Source: Peptococcaceae bacterium
Lineage (GTDB): Bacteria > Bacillota > DSM-12270 > Thermacetogeniales > Thermacetogeniaceae
NCBI GenBank assembly: GCA_003132605.1
Contig: PKYJ01000150.1
Span: 1-5,680, forward strand
Direction of reading: 5' to 3'
Length of the DNA stretch: 5,680 bases
The position numbers and the translations under genes are program-made. The stretch's first letter is position 1. Every line of letters starts with the position of its first letter. Below, one piece after another: positions 1 to 4,913 of the stretch. The notes below the pieces were generated by a model. It saw only the letters and a program-made list of their open reading frames with translations. It searched no databases and had not been told where the DNA came from.

Positions 1-87
1 AACGGTTTCCTGGAGCATTTTGGCCTCGGAGATCTGCGAGATCTGCCGGAACTGCAAGCTCTCAAGAGACCATCAAAAAGCAGCTAA
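1..87 (+). CDS. scpB: Segregation and condensation protein B, C-terminal fragment
   Basis: The first 28 codons in frame 1, ending at TAA 85-87, read NGFLEHFGLGDLRDLPELQ and then a short basic tail. The FLEHFGL-x-DL-x-DLP pattern is the typical C-terminus of ScpB, the winged-helix kleisin partner that with ScpA and SMC forms the condensin complex acting on the nucleoid. The rest of the gene lies upstream of the window. Its place fits: in Bacillus subtilis scpB lies just upstream of the dacB-spmA-spmB group. The identification rests on a short stretch, but the motif and the synteny agree. Confidence 0.82.
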   Translation, partial: NGFLEHFGLGDLRDLPELQALKRPSKSS

Positions 88-135
88 TGCATACTTCTGG
101 AACCTGGCGTAAATCTTAACATTATCCGTATGCAT
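87..135. repeat. Inverted repeat ATGCATAC / GTATGCAT in the scpB-ytfI spacer
   Basis: Two perfect 8-base arms, 87-94 and 128-135, are separated by 33 bases between the scpB stop and the next gene. A second, competing pair exists: CCGTATG at 126-132 can pair with CATACGG at 171-177, which would place the ribosome binding site and start codon of the next gene in its loop. The sequences are directly visible; any role in attenuation or protein binding is inference, and 7- to 8-base arms can arise by chance. Confidence 0.3.
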
Positions 136-152
136 GAGTGTCTACGGTATGC

Positions 153-160
153 GGAGGTGA
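153..160 (+). promoter_or_regulatory. Strong Shine-Dalgarno site that sets a TTG start for the DUF2953 gene
   Basis: GGAGGTGA is an 8-base complement to the 16S rRNA tail. The GGAGG core lies 7 bases before TTG 165-167. The upstream in-frame GTG at 138 has no comparable site, so the TTG is preferred. Confidence 0.7.
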
Positions 161-164
161 GGGT

Positions 165-836
165 TTGCGCCATACGGTTTGCCTGTGGATGGCATTCATC
201 TTAATTCCTCTTTTACTCATGATGGTGTTTGCGCTGCCAGCGCAGATTCGCTTCGTTTTCAATGGCCGCGACCGCATATGGAAGGGGCAATTGAGGTTGG
301 GGATCTTCAACGGCAAGCTGGGCTTCAAAATTGGTTTTCCACATCCACGAAAGATTCCGAAGCGGCGGACGGTGTTGGCCCGGAACGGGGCTGGTGGACG
401 CTACAAATTTCAATCGGGGATCAACAGGGCCAGTGTCAATTTTTTTGTCCAGTGGCGCCGGTGGCGCGATGTGATTACAGGGATCAAACGCAGTATCGGG
501 GTTTTCAAGATATTGCTCCACAGGAGTGTCTGTAGCAGGCTGTTGTGGGAGACCGGCTTCGGGCTGGATGATTACGCCGCCACCGGGATGACCGCCGGGT
601 TGCTATGGGCGGGCAAGGGGCTGCTCATCTCGCTCCTGTCACGCCATTTGCGGATCAGGCCGGCAGGAGTCCGGATCGCCGTGGTTCCCCAGTTCGGTGG
701 CGCCTGCTATGCGAGTAACCTGGACTGCATATTGGAAACCTCTTTAGGCCATATTATACTTGTGGCCTTCAAGCTCGGTGCCATCTGGCTTATTCGAAAT
801 CCGGGACTACTTGCGAGGGGGAAGCGTTATGCCTGA
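165..836 (+). CDS. ytfI: DUF2953 membrane protein (YtfI-like), sporulation-associated
   Basis: This is a 223-residue protein of the DUF2953 family. No biochemical role is established for the family. A hydrophobic segment at about residues 5-26 is followed by a hydrophilic, basic middle part; the family-type block WETGFGLDDYAATG lies at about 128-141, and a second hydrophobic stretch at about 194-210 suggests membrane anchoring. The TTG start was chosen over GTG 138 because of the site GGAGGTGA 7 bases upstream and because translation then begins just before the hydrophobic segment. The stop overlaps the next gene (ytfJ) by 8 bases, so the two are probably translationally coupled. In Bacillus subtilis ytfI and ytfJ are also adjacent, which supports the assignment. 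The family call rests on the motif, the hydrophobic profile and this pairing; the function is unknown. Confidence 0.8.
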   Translation: MRHTVCLWMAFILIPLLLMMVFALPAQIRFVFNGRDRIWKGQLRLGIFNGKLGFKIGFPHPRKIPKRRTVLARNGAGGRYKFQSGINRASVNFFVQWRRWRDVITGIKRSIGVFKILLHRSVCSRLLWETGFGLDDYAATGMTAGLLWAGKGLLISLLSRHLRIRPAGVRIAVVPQFGGACYASNLDCILETSLGHIILVAFKLGAIWLIRNPGLLARGKRYA

Positions 837-1239
837 CCATCCGATCGAGACGCTCATGAAAACAGCAATGGAGAGCATCAAGGGAATGATAGATGTAAAT
901 ACAATTGTCGGCGATCCCGTGGAAACGCCGGATGGGAACGTGATCATGCCGGTTTCCAGGGTATCCTGCGGCTTCGCCGCCGGCGGCGCCGACTACCTGC
1001 CGGAGGCGCGCCGGGGCGGTGCCGGGTCCGGTGGACCGGGCGCGGCGGGGACGCTGCCCTTTGGGGGCGGCAGCGGCGGTGGTGTTTCCGTGCAGCCGGT
1101 CGGGTTCCTGGTGGTCGGCCACGACCAGGTGCGCCTGCTACCGGTGGATGCCAACCCCGTTTTTGACCGGCTGATCGATATGGCGCCGACCTTCATGGAG
1201 AAACTCCGGAAGGTGATCCAGGGAGAACCGGAGGACTGA
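829..1239 (+). CDS. ytfJ: GerW family spore protein YtfJ
   Basis: The 136-residue protein opens MPDHPIETLMKTAMESIKGM and continues with DVNTIVGDPVETPDG (22-36) and VIMPVSRVSCGFAAGG (38-53), the signature of the GerW/YtfJ family. In Bacillus subtilis GerW is made in the forespore and is needed for normal germination in response to L-alanine. A Gly-rich, probably flexible segment (about 63-85) separates this part from a C-terminal part with VQPVGFLVVGHDQVRLLPVD (88-107). It is slightly shorter than the Bacillus protein (about 150 residues). ATG 829 was chosen over a possible earlier start at 760 because it has GAGGGGG at 814-820, 8 bases upstream, and matches the conserved N-terminus. It overlaps the DUF2953 gene by 8 bases and is followed by a terminator-like hairpin. 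Confidence 0.93.
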   Translation: MPDHPIETLMKTAMESIKGMIDVNTIVGDPVETPDGNVIMPVSRVSCGFAAGGADYLPEARRGGAGSGGPGAAGTLPFGGGSGGGVSVQPVGFLVVGHDQVRLLPVDANPVFDRLIDMAPTFMEKLRKVIQGEPED

Positions 1240-1307
1240 AAAAGGCAATATTTTTTGAAGTTAACATAATACCGTAGAGGGGATATTTCCCCCTTGGATT
1301 GGTTGCC

Positions 1308-1350
1308 AACCCCGGAGCGAAAACCCTCTGGGGTTGTTGTTTGTGGTTTT
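1308..1350 (+). terminator. Rho-independent terminator after ytfJ
   Basis: AACCCCGGAG (1308-1317) pairs over 10 positions with CTCTGGGGTT (1326-1335), including one G-U pair, around an 8-base A-rich loop. A T/G-rich tail with T-runs follows (1334-1350), ending TTTT. The tail is interrupted by G, so termination may be partial. It separates the ytfI-ytfJ pair from the dac-spm unit. Confidence 0.6.
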
Positions 1351-1386
1351 GCAACTGCAAATACTGGAAGAGCAGATGCCTTCGGA

Positions 1387-1412
1387 AGGAGTTTTAAAAA
1401 ACCTGAGCGAAT
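1387..1412 (+). promoter_or_regulatory. Candidate SigH-type promoter for dac
   Basis: AGGAGTT (1387-1393), then 12 bases, then AGCGAAT (1406-1412). The Bacillus subtilis SigH consensus is RnAGGAWWW, 11-12 bases, RnnGAAT; the only deviation is G for the first W. SigH acts at the transition to sporulation, and Bacillus dacC is a known SigH-dependent carboxypeptidase gene. A start of transcription near 1419 would exclude the ATG at 1416 as start of the protein. Confidence 0.55.
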
Positions 1413-1445
1413 ATTATGCCTTTGGAGTTGAGGTTGTTGTTAAGA

Positions 1446-2579
1446 ATGAAGCCTGTTTGCCGCAGAACGATATGTCTGATCTGCGCCCTGCTGTTGGGGT
1501 TTGGCGGACCTGGCGCGGCCAGCGCCCAGGAGAAAAACGCCGCCCTCGTGCAGGCCAATTATGCGGTACTTATTGACGAGGGTTCAGGACGTGTCCTGTA
1601 TGCCGTGAACTCGTCGCAGCGGGTGCCGATGGCCAGCCTGACGAAGGTGATGACCGCCCTCCTGGTGCTGGAGAACGGCAACCTGGACCAGATGGTATAC
1701 GTCAGCAGTATGGCTGCCGAAACCGGGGAGAGCAACGTCTCGCTGGAGCCCGGGGAGATCCTCAGCCGCCGGGATCTGCTCAATGTCCTGCTGTTGAGTT
1801 CGGCCAACGATGCGGCAACCGCTCTGGCGGAGAGCGTTGCCGGCACAGAGGACAACTTCGTGGCTATGATGAACAGGCGCGCCCGGGAGTTAGGGCTGAA
1901 CGACACCCACTTCAGCAACAGCCACGGTTTGAATGCCCCGGATCATTACTCATCTGCCTACGATCTGGCAGTGCTCAGCAGAAAGGCAATGGCAAACCCT
2001 ATCTTTCAGCAGATAGTGGCCACGAAAAGTGCTGTCCTGCCCTGGGTCGGCCATCCCTGGCCGCGTTTTCTGTTCAACCAGAACCGGCTGCTATTCCGGT
2101 ACAGTGGGGCGATCGGCATCAAGACCGGTTATACCCGGGAGGCAGGCAACTGCGTGATCGGGGACGCTCAGCGAGGGTCCCTGAGGCTGATCGCGGTAGT
2201 GCTCCACTCGCCGGATGTCTATGGTGATATCGAAAATCTGCTGAATTACGGCTTCAACAATTATCAGGCTCTTGATCTGGATAACAGCGGGCTGAACACG
2301 GTCAGGGTAAAAGTATCAGGCGGGCTGGAGCCTTCGGTGGATGCCCGGCTGGACCGCCAATTGATTGCAGCGGTGCTTCCTGGCGAAGAGAGGGGATTGA
2401 GCTATAAGACAACAGTCTTGCCGGTCATCGCGGCCCCTGTCAAAAAGGGAGCTGTGCTTGGCGCCGTCAATATCATGTTGAATGGAAATCAGATTGGCGC
2501 CGTTGACCTGTTGGCGGCCAGCGACATCCCGGCTGGACCCACTTTCTGGACAAGGCTGCTGGGCGTATTACACCTCTGA
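1446..2579 (+). CDS. dacB: Secreted D-alanyl-D-alanine carboxypeptidase (S11 family penicillin-binding protein)
   Basis: A 377-residue low-molecular-weight penicillin-binding protein that removes the terminal D-Ala from peptidoglycan pentapeptides outside the membrane. The signal peptide is basic, then hydrophobic, and probably cleaved after ASA (residue 27). All three catalytic motifs are present: SLTK (Ser64, Lys67), SAN (119-121) and KTG (226-228). The part from about 272 to 362 fits the PBP5 C-terminal beta domain. The last residues (FWTRLLGVLHL) could be a short amphipathic membrane anchor. The start is ambiguous: ATG 1416 and several TTG codons are in frame. ATG 1446 was chosen because it gives a normal signal peptide, has GGAG/GAGG at 1424-1433 upstream, and lies downstream of the putative promoter. 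The symbol follows from synteny: in Bacillus dacB precedes spmA-spmB and trims spore cortex. DacF is an equally close family name. Confidence 0.93.
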   Translation: MKPVCRRTICLICALLLGFGGPGAASAQEKNAALVQANYAVLIDEGSGRVLYAVNSSQRVPMASLTKVMTALLVLENGNLDQMVYVSSMAAETGESNVSLEPGEILSRRDLLNVLLLSSANDAATALAESVAGTEDNFVAMMNRRARELGLNDTHFSNSHGLNAPDHYSSAYDLAVLSRKAMANPIFQQIVATKSAVLPWVGHPWPRFLFNQNRLLFRYSGAIGIKTGYTREAGNCVIGDAQRGSLRLIAVVLHSPDVYGDIENLLNYGFNNYQALDLDNSGLNTVRVKVSGGLEPSVDARLDRQLIAAVLPGEERGLSYKTTVLPVIAAPVKKGAVLGAVNIMLNGNQIGAVDLLAASDIPAGPTFWTRLLGVLHL

Positions 2580-2590
2580 CCTCATACTTG
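2563..2590 (+). promoter_or_regulatory. Weak candidate SigE-type promoter for spmA-spmB
   Basis: GCGTATT (2563-2569), 13 bases, CATACTTG (2583-2590) resembles the Bacillus SigE pattern KMATATT / CATACAnT with one mismatch in the -35 and two or three in the -10. It overlaps the end of dac. Bacillus dacB-spmA-spmB is SigE-dependent, which makes the idea reasonable, but the match is imperfect and the genes may simply be co-transcribed with dac. Confidence 0.25.
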
Positions 2591-2670
2591 TTGAAGAACC
2601 TCGAACTTCGAAAAGGCCGAAGGGTTGGGTCTAACCGCTTTGCCTCCTTCATATGGTGAACTAGGTAGAT

Positions 2671-2737
2671 GCTGCCACCTTAGCGTGAGCGCAGCGAACC
2701 GGGCGCCCTCTGGGCGCGGCACCTGAAAGGTGGAGGC
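2671..2737 (+). other. Structured leader in front of spmA that includes its ribosome binding site
   Basis: CCACCTT (2675-2681) pairs with AAGGTGG (2727-2733), extended by GC/GC after a two-base internal loop. Inside lies a strong hairpin, GCGCCC (2703-2708) with GGGCGC (2712-2717) and loop TCT, lengthened by CC/GG around a GG bulge. An alternative hairpin, CACCT (2720-2724) with AGGTG (2728-2732), competes with the outer stem. The spmA ribosome binding site GGAGG (2732-2736) overlaps the 3' arm. The remainder of the 2580-2746 spacer also has small hairpins, for example CTTCG 2606-2610 with CGAAG 2618-2622. A regulatory role is inference. Confidence 0.4.
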
Positions 2738-2746
2738 GGGAGAGGC

Positions 2747-3352
2747 GTGCTCAACCTGGTTTGGCTTTTTTTAATTTTGGGTGGGATTGCGGTTGCTGCC
2801 TGCAACGGCAGGATCGATCTGGTGACGGAGACTATTTTTAGCGCCGCCAACGATGGGGTCAGGGTTTGCCTGGAACTGATCGGTCTGATGACTCTGTGGA
2901 TGGGGATGTTGGAAGTGGCCCGGCAGGCTGGACTGATCAGGCTGTTGGCCCGCCTGGTCCGCCCTCTGACTGTACTCCTGTTCCCGGACATTCCTCCTCA
3001 GCATCCGGCCATGGGCTCCATCATCATGAATATCTGCGCCAACATCCTCGGCCTGGGCAATGCGGCCACCCCTTTCGGGCTGAAGGCAATGCAGGAGCTG
3101 CAAAAGCTCAACCCCAGACCTGACACCGCCTCGAATTCCATGTGCACCTTTTTGGCCCTCAACACATCCTGTATCGTCCTGATCCCGGCTACCATCATCG
3201 GTGTCCGGGTGGCGACAGGGTCCGCCAACGCCACCGAGATCGTCGCCCCGACTATTTTTGCCACCGGTTTCTCCATGGTTTTTGTAATGGTGGCGGACAT
3301 CATCTGGCGCACCTATCTGCAGGGCAGGCGCAGGAGGCCGCCCCAGTGCTAG
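2747..3352 (+). CDS. spmA: Spore maturation protein A
   Basis: A 201-residue polytopic membrane protein of the nucleoside-recognition (Gate) domain type, with hydrophobic segments at about 3-18, 38-58, 133-155 and 165-187. The block NILGLGNAATPFGLKAM (99-115) and the NSMCTFLALNTS stretch (130-141) are characteristic of SpmA. In Bacillus subtilis SpmA and SpmB together are needed for full dehydration of the spore core and heat resistance; the transported solute is not known to me. GTG 2747 is the start: GGAGG lies at 2732-2736, ten bases away, and GGGAGAGG is closer. The Bacillus protein is of similar length (196). The C-terminus is Arg-rich (RRRR) and overlaps the start of spmB by 7 bases, so the pair is probably translationally coupled and may form one complex. 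Confidence 0.95.
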   Translation: MLNLVWLFLILGGIAVAACNGRIDLVTETIFSAANDGVRVCLELIGLMTLWMGMLEVARQAGLIRLLARLVRPLTVLLFPDIPPQHPAMGSIIMNICANILGLGNAATPFGLKAMQELQKLNPRPDTASNSMCTFLALNTSCIVLIPATIIGVRVATGSANATEIVAPTIFATGFSMVFVMVADIIWRTYLQGRRRRPPQC

Positions 3353-3882
3353 CCCTGCTCCTGGGAGCAGTCTCGCGCTGGGCGATCCCGGCCCTGATCT
3401 GTCTGTTTCTGCTGCTGGGGTGGTTGCGCCGGGTGCCGGTGTACGAGGCTTTTATCCAGGGGGGCGCCGAGGGCTTTATGACGGCCATCCGGATCATACC
3501 CTACCTGGTAGCCATGTTCGTGGCGATCAAAGTCTTTCGGGTCTCGGGCGCCATGGAACTCCTCGCCCACGCCTGCTCTCCCGTTTTAAGGCTCTTCGGG
3601 GTGCCGGCAGAGGTGCTGCCCCTGGCAATCATGCGCCCACTCTCCGGAAGCAGCGCCCTCGGCCTTGCCACCGAGCTGATCAAGACTTACGGACCGGACT
3701 CCTTTGTGGGCAGATTGGCCTCTGTCATGCAGGGTTCCACCGACACCACCTTCTTCGTGCTGACGGTCTACTTCGGTTCGGTAGGGGTCAGGCGCTTCCG
3801 GCACGCAGTCGTCCTGGGCCTGCTGGCAGACCTGTCCGGCCTGTGCGCCTCCGTCTGGATCTGCAACCACCTGTTCAGGTAG
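3346..3882 (+). CDS. spmB: Spore maturation protein B
   Basis: The 178-residue product has the same length as Bacillus subtilis SpmB. It is a Gate-domain membrane protein, partner of SpmA in spore core dehydration. Diagnostic stretches are VYEAFIQGGAEGF (32-44), MRPLSGSSALG (96-106) and MQGSTDTTFFVLTVYFGSVG (128-147). Hydrophobic segments lie at about 12-28, 49-66, 88-96, 134-147 and 152-172. GTG 3346 is chosen as start: GGAGG at 3333-3337 lies 8 bases upstream, within the end of spmA, and the protein then aligns with the usual N-terminus. A longer open frame from 3142 is only an overlap with spmA. A strong terminator follows 24 bases after the stop, so this is the last gene of the dac-spmA-spmB unit. 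Confidence 0.95.
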   Translation: MLALLLGAVSRWAIPALICLFLLLGWLRRVPVYEAFIQGGAEGFMTAIRIIPYLVAMFVAIKVFRVSGAMELLAHACSPVLRLFGVPAEVLPLAIMRPLSGSSALGLATELIKTYGPDSFVGRLASVMQGSTDTTFFVLTVYFGSVGVRRFRHAVVLGLLADLSGLCASVWICNHLFR

Positions 3883-3906
3883 GGCTATTCTTCATTACTA
3901 GCATAC

Positions 3907-3930
3907 AAGCCCGTCTAACGGGCTTTTATT
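3907..3930 (+). terminator. Rho-independent terminator after spmB
   Basis: A perfect 7-base stem, AAGCCCG (3907-3913) with CGGGCTT (3919-3925), has the loop TCTAA and is followed by TTTTATT. It is a textbook intrinsic terminator, 24 bases after the spmB stop, and it separates the spore unit from rluB. Confidence 0.9.
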
Positions 3931-3959
3931 CTGCCCTGGCCTTATGTAAAATGGCTGAC

Positions 3960-3989
3960 CTGGCAGGAATCATCGAGAGATTGTATAAT
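3960..3989 (+). promoter_or_regulatory. Promoter for rluB (SigA type, perhaps also SigH-like)
   Basis: A perfect TATAAT at 3984-3989 has a weak -35, CTGGCA (3960-3965), 18 bases upstream. It lies just after the spmB terminator and 38 bases before the rluB start. The same stretch also reads AGGAATC (3965-3971), 11 bases, GTATAAT (3983-3989), one base away from a SigH -10 and one from its -35. Transcription would begin near 3996. Confidence 0.55.
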
Positions 3990-4012
3990 CAGGGAAAACG
4001 TGTCTGCACAAA

Positions 4013-4019
4013 GGGGAGG
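4013..4019 (+). promoter_or_regulatory. Shine-Dalgarno site that sets a TTG start for rluB
   Basis: GGGGAGG ends 7 bases before TTG 4027-4029. The alternative in-frame GTG at 4000 would lie only about four bases from the predicted transcription start and has only a weak AGGGA at 3991-3995. Confidence 0.7.
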
Positions 4020-4026
4020 CCGTATT

Positions 4027-4824
4027 TTGCCGGAAAGACTGCACAAGGTGTTGGCAAGGGCTGGTGTCGGCTCGCGCCGCGCCTGCGAGGAGTTGATCCG
4101 GGACGGCAGGGTCCGGGTGGATGGAGAGCCCGCCGGCATTGGGATGCTGGTTGACCCGGAGCGTCAGGATGTCTGCGTGGATGGCAAAAGGGTGTCGACA
4201 GCCGGGGAGCTCTACTATTTTCTGGTATACAAGCCAAAAGGATATGTATCCACAGCCAGGGACCCCCAGGGAAGGCTGAAGGTGACCGACCTGGTGCCCT
4301 TGCCGGGGGTGCGTCTTTATCCGGTTGGCCGGCTGGACCTGCAGACCAGCGGTTTGCTGATCCTGACCAATGATGGAGAATTGACCTTCCTGCTGACCCA
4401 TCCCAAGCATGACGTCTGGAAAACCTACCAGGCACAGGTGATAGGGGTACCTGGCGCTGAGGAGATAGCGAGGCTGCAGCAGGGAGTGCTGCTGGCGGAG
4501 GGAAAGACTGCTCCGGCCAGGGTTAAAATATTGAGAGAGCTTCCTGGCGCAACGCTGCTGGAGATCGGCCTGCGGGAGGGCAAAAAGCGGCAGGTGCGCA
4601 AGATGTGTGAGGCGGTAGGGCATCCGGTGATCGAACTCCAGCGCACCAGCCTGGAATTTCTTACGCTGGAGGGGCTGCGACCCGGCCAGTATCGCCGGCT
4701 CACCCCCGGCGAGGTGTCAACTCTGAAAGAGATCGCTTTGAGGGGCGAGACGACGACCAATGTCTCGAAGTATGGCAGCGAAACGCAGTCCATGAAAGAG
4801 ATGTCCGTGAGGAGTAAAGAGTGA
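4027..4824 (+). CDS. rluB: 23S rRNA pseudouridine synthase, RluB/RsuA family
   Basis: A 265-residue enzyme that converts a specific uridine of ribosomal RNA to pseudouridine; the RluB branch modifies 23S rRNA helix 80 (position 2605 in E. coli). The N-terminal S4 RNA-binding domain spans about residues 2-47 (ERLHKVLARAGVGSRRACEE). The synthase domain has KPKG (69-72), the catalytic motif GRLD with Asp104, the DLQTSGLLILTNDGEL context, and the C-terminal EGKKRQVRKM motif (184-193). The TTG start fits the site GGGGAGG and the usual N-terminus. RluB cannot be told from RluF/RsuA subgroups with certainty, but in Bacillus rluB (ypuL) also follows spmB. The last 20-25 residues, polar and rich in Thr, Ser and Lys, go beyond the conserved fold. 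It has its own promoter after the spmB terminator. Confidence 0.92.
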   Translation: MPERLHKVLARAGVGSRRACEELIRDGRVRVDGEPAGIGMLVDPERQDVCVDGKRVSTAGELYYFLVYKPKGYVSTARDPQGRLKVTDLVPLPGVRLYPVGRLDLQTSGLLILTNDGELTFLLTHPKHDVWKTYQAQVIGVPGAEEIARLQQGVLLAEGKTAPARVKILRELPGATLLEIGLREGKKRQVRKMCEAVGHPVIELQRTSLEFLTLEGLRPGQYRRLTPGEVSTLKEIALRGETTTNVSKYGSETQSMKEMSVRSKE

Positions 4825-4898
4825 AGGTTTCGAACAGATTGAAAAAGAGAGAGACAAAACGCAAAATAAGTGGAAGAATAGTACAAGAAAACACGTGA
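4821..4898 (+). CDS. Possible 25-residue basic peptide between rluB and cobO
   Basis: A GTG at 4821 overlaps the rluB stop as GTGA and is preceded by GAGGAG (4809-4814), 6 bases away, a good ribosome binding site. The frame runs to TGA 4896-4898 and would give MKVSNRLKKRETKRKISGRI followed by VQENT. It has about nine Lys/Arg and no hydrophobic segment. It ends 15 bases before cobO, so it could couple rluB and cobO translation. Against it: the spacer is A/G-rich, so a basic reading is expected by composition, and I recognise no family. It may be non-coding. Confidence 0.3.
   Translation: MKVSNRLKKRETKRKISGRIVQENT
4839..4867 (+). promoter_or_regulatory. Candidate SigA promoter for cobO
   Basis: TTGAAA (4839-4844), 17 bases, CAAAAT (4862-4867). 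The -35 matches five of six consensus bases and the -10 four of six. It lies in the 89-base rluB-cobO spacer, 46 bases before the cobO start. No B12-box or space for a full cobalamin riboswitch is seen here. Confidence 0.3.
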
Positions 4899-4913
4899 CA
4901 GGGAGAGCTAGCG

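Noticed and set aside
90..96. CATACTT as a SigG/SigF-type -10 for ytfI-ytfJ
   Set aside because: No fitting -35 (TGAATA or similar) is found 16-18 bases upstream, so the heptamer alone is not enough, although forespore control would suit ytfJ.
1278..1294. AGGGG/CCCCT small hairpin after ytfJ
   Set aside because: Only 5 pairs and no T-run follow; the hairpin at 1308-1335 is the better terminator.
1334..1576. An open frame with ATG 1376 overlapping the start of dac in another frame
   Set aside because: GGAAGAG precedes it, but its C-terminal half is just the dac signal-peptide region read out of frame, it resembles no known protein, and the dac frame is unquestionable.
2721..2745. AAGGTGGAGGCGGG resembles the conserved T-box antiterminator sequence
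   Set aside because: The match is partial, the ACCGCG part is missing, no terminator with a T-run or specifier stem is seen, and spmA is not an amino-acid related gene. The G-rich ribosome binding site explains most of it.
3420..4154. 244-codon plus-strand open frame running from spmB through the terminator into rluB
   Set aside because: It crosses a strong terminator and a promoter, and both ends are out-of-frame readings of real genes.
3970..4623. 217-codon open frame on the minus strand across rluB
   Set aside because: It lies opposite the conserved rluB domains, has no sensible ribosome binding site or domain, and is explained by high G+C. The same applies to the other long antisense frames opposite spmB and ytfJ.
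4810..4835. AGGAGTA, 12 bases, TTCGAAC as a fourth SigH-like motif before cobO
   Set aside because: The -10 lacks the purine and ends in GAAC; the AGGAG is better explained as a ribosome binding site.
4825..4913. Possible cobalamin riboswitch in front of cobO
   Set aside because: Only 89 bases are available, and neither the B12-box nor the conserved core is visible.
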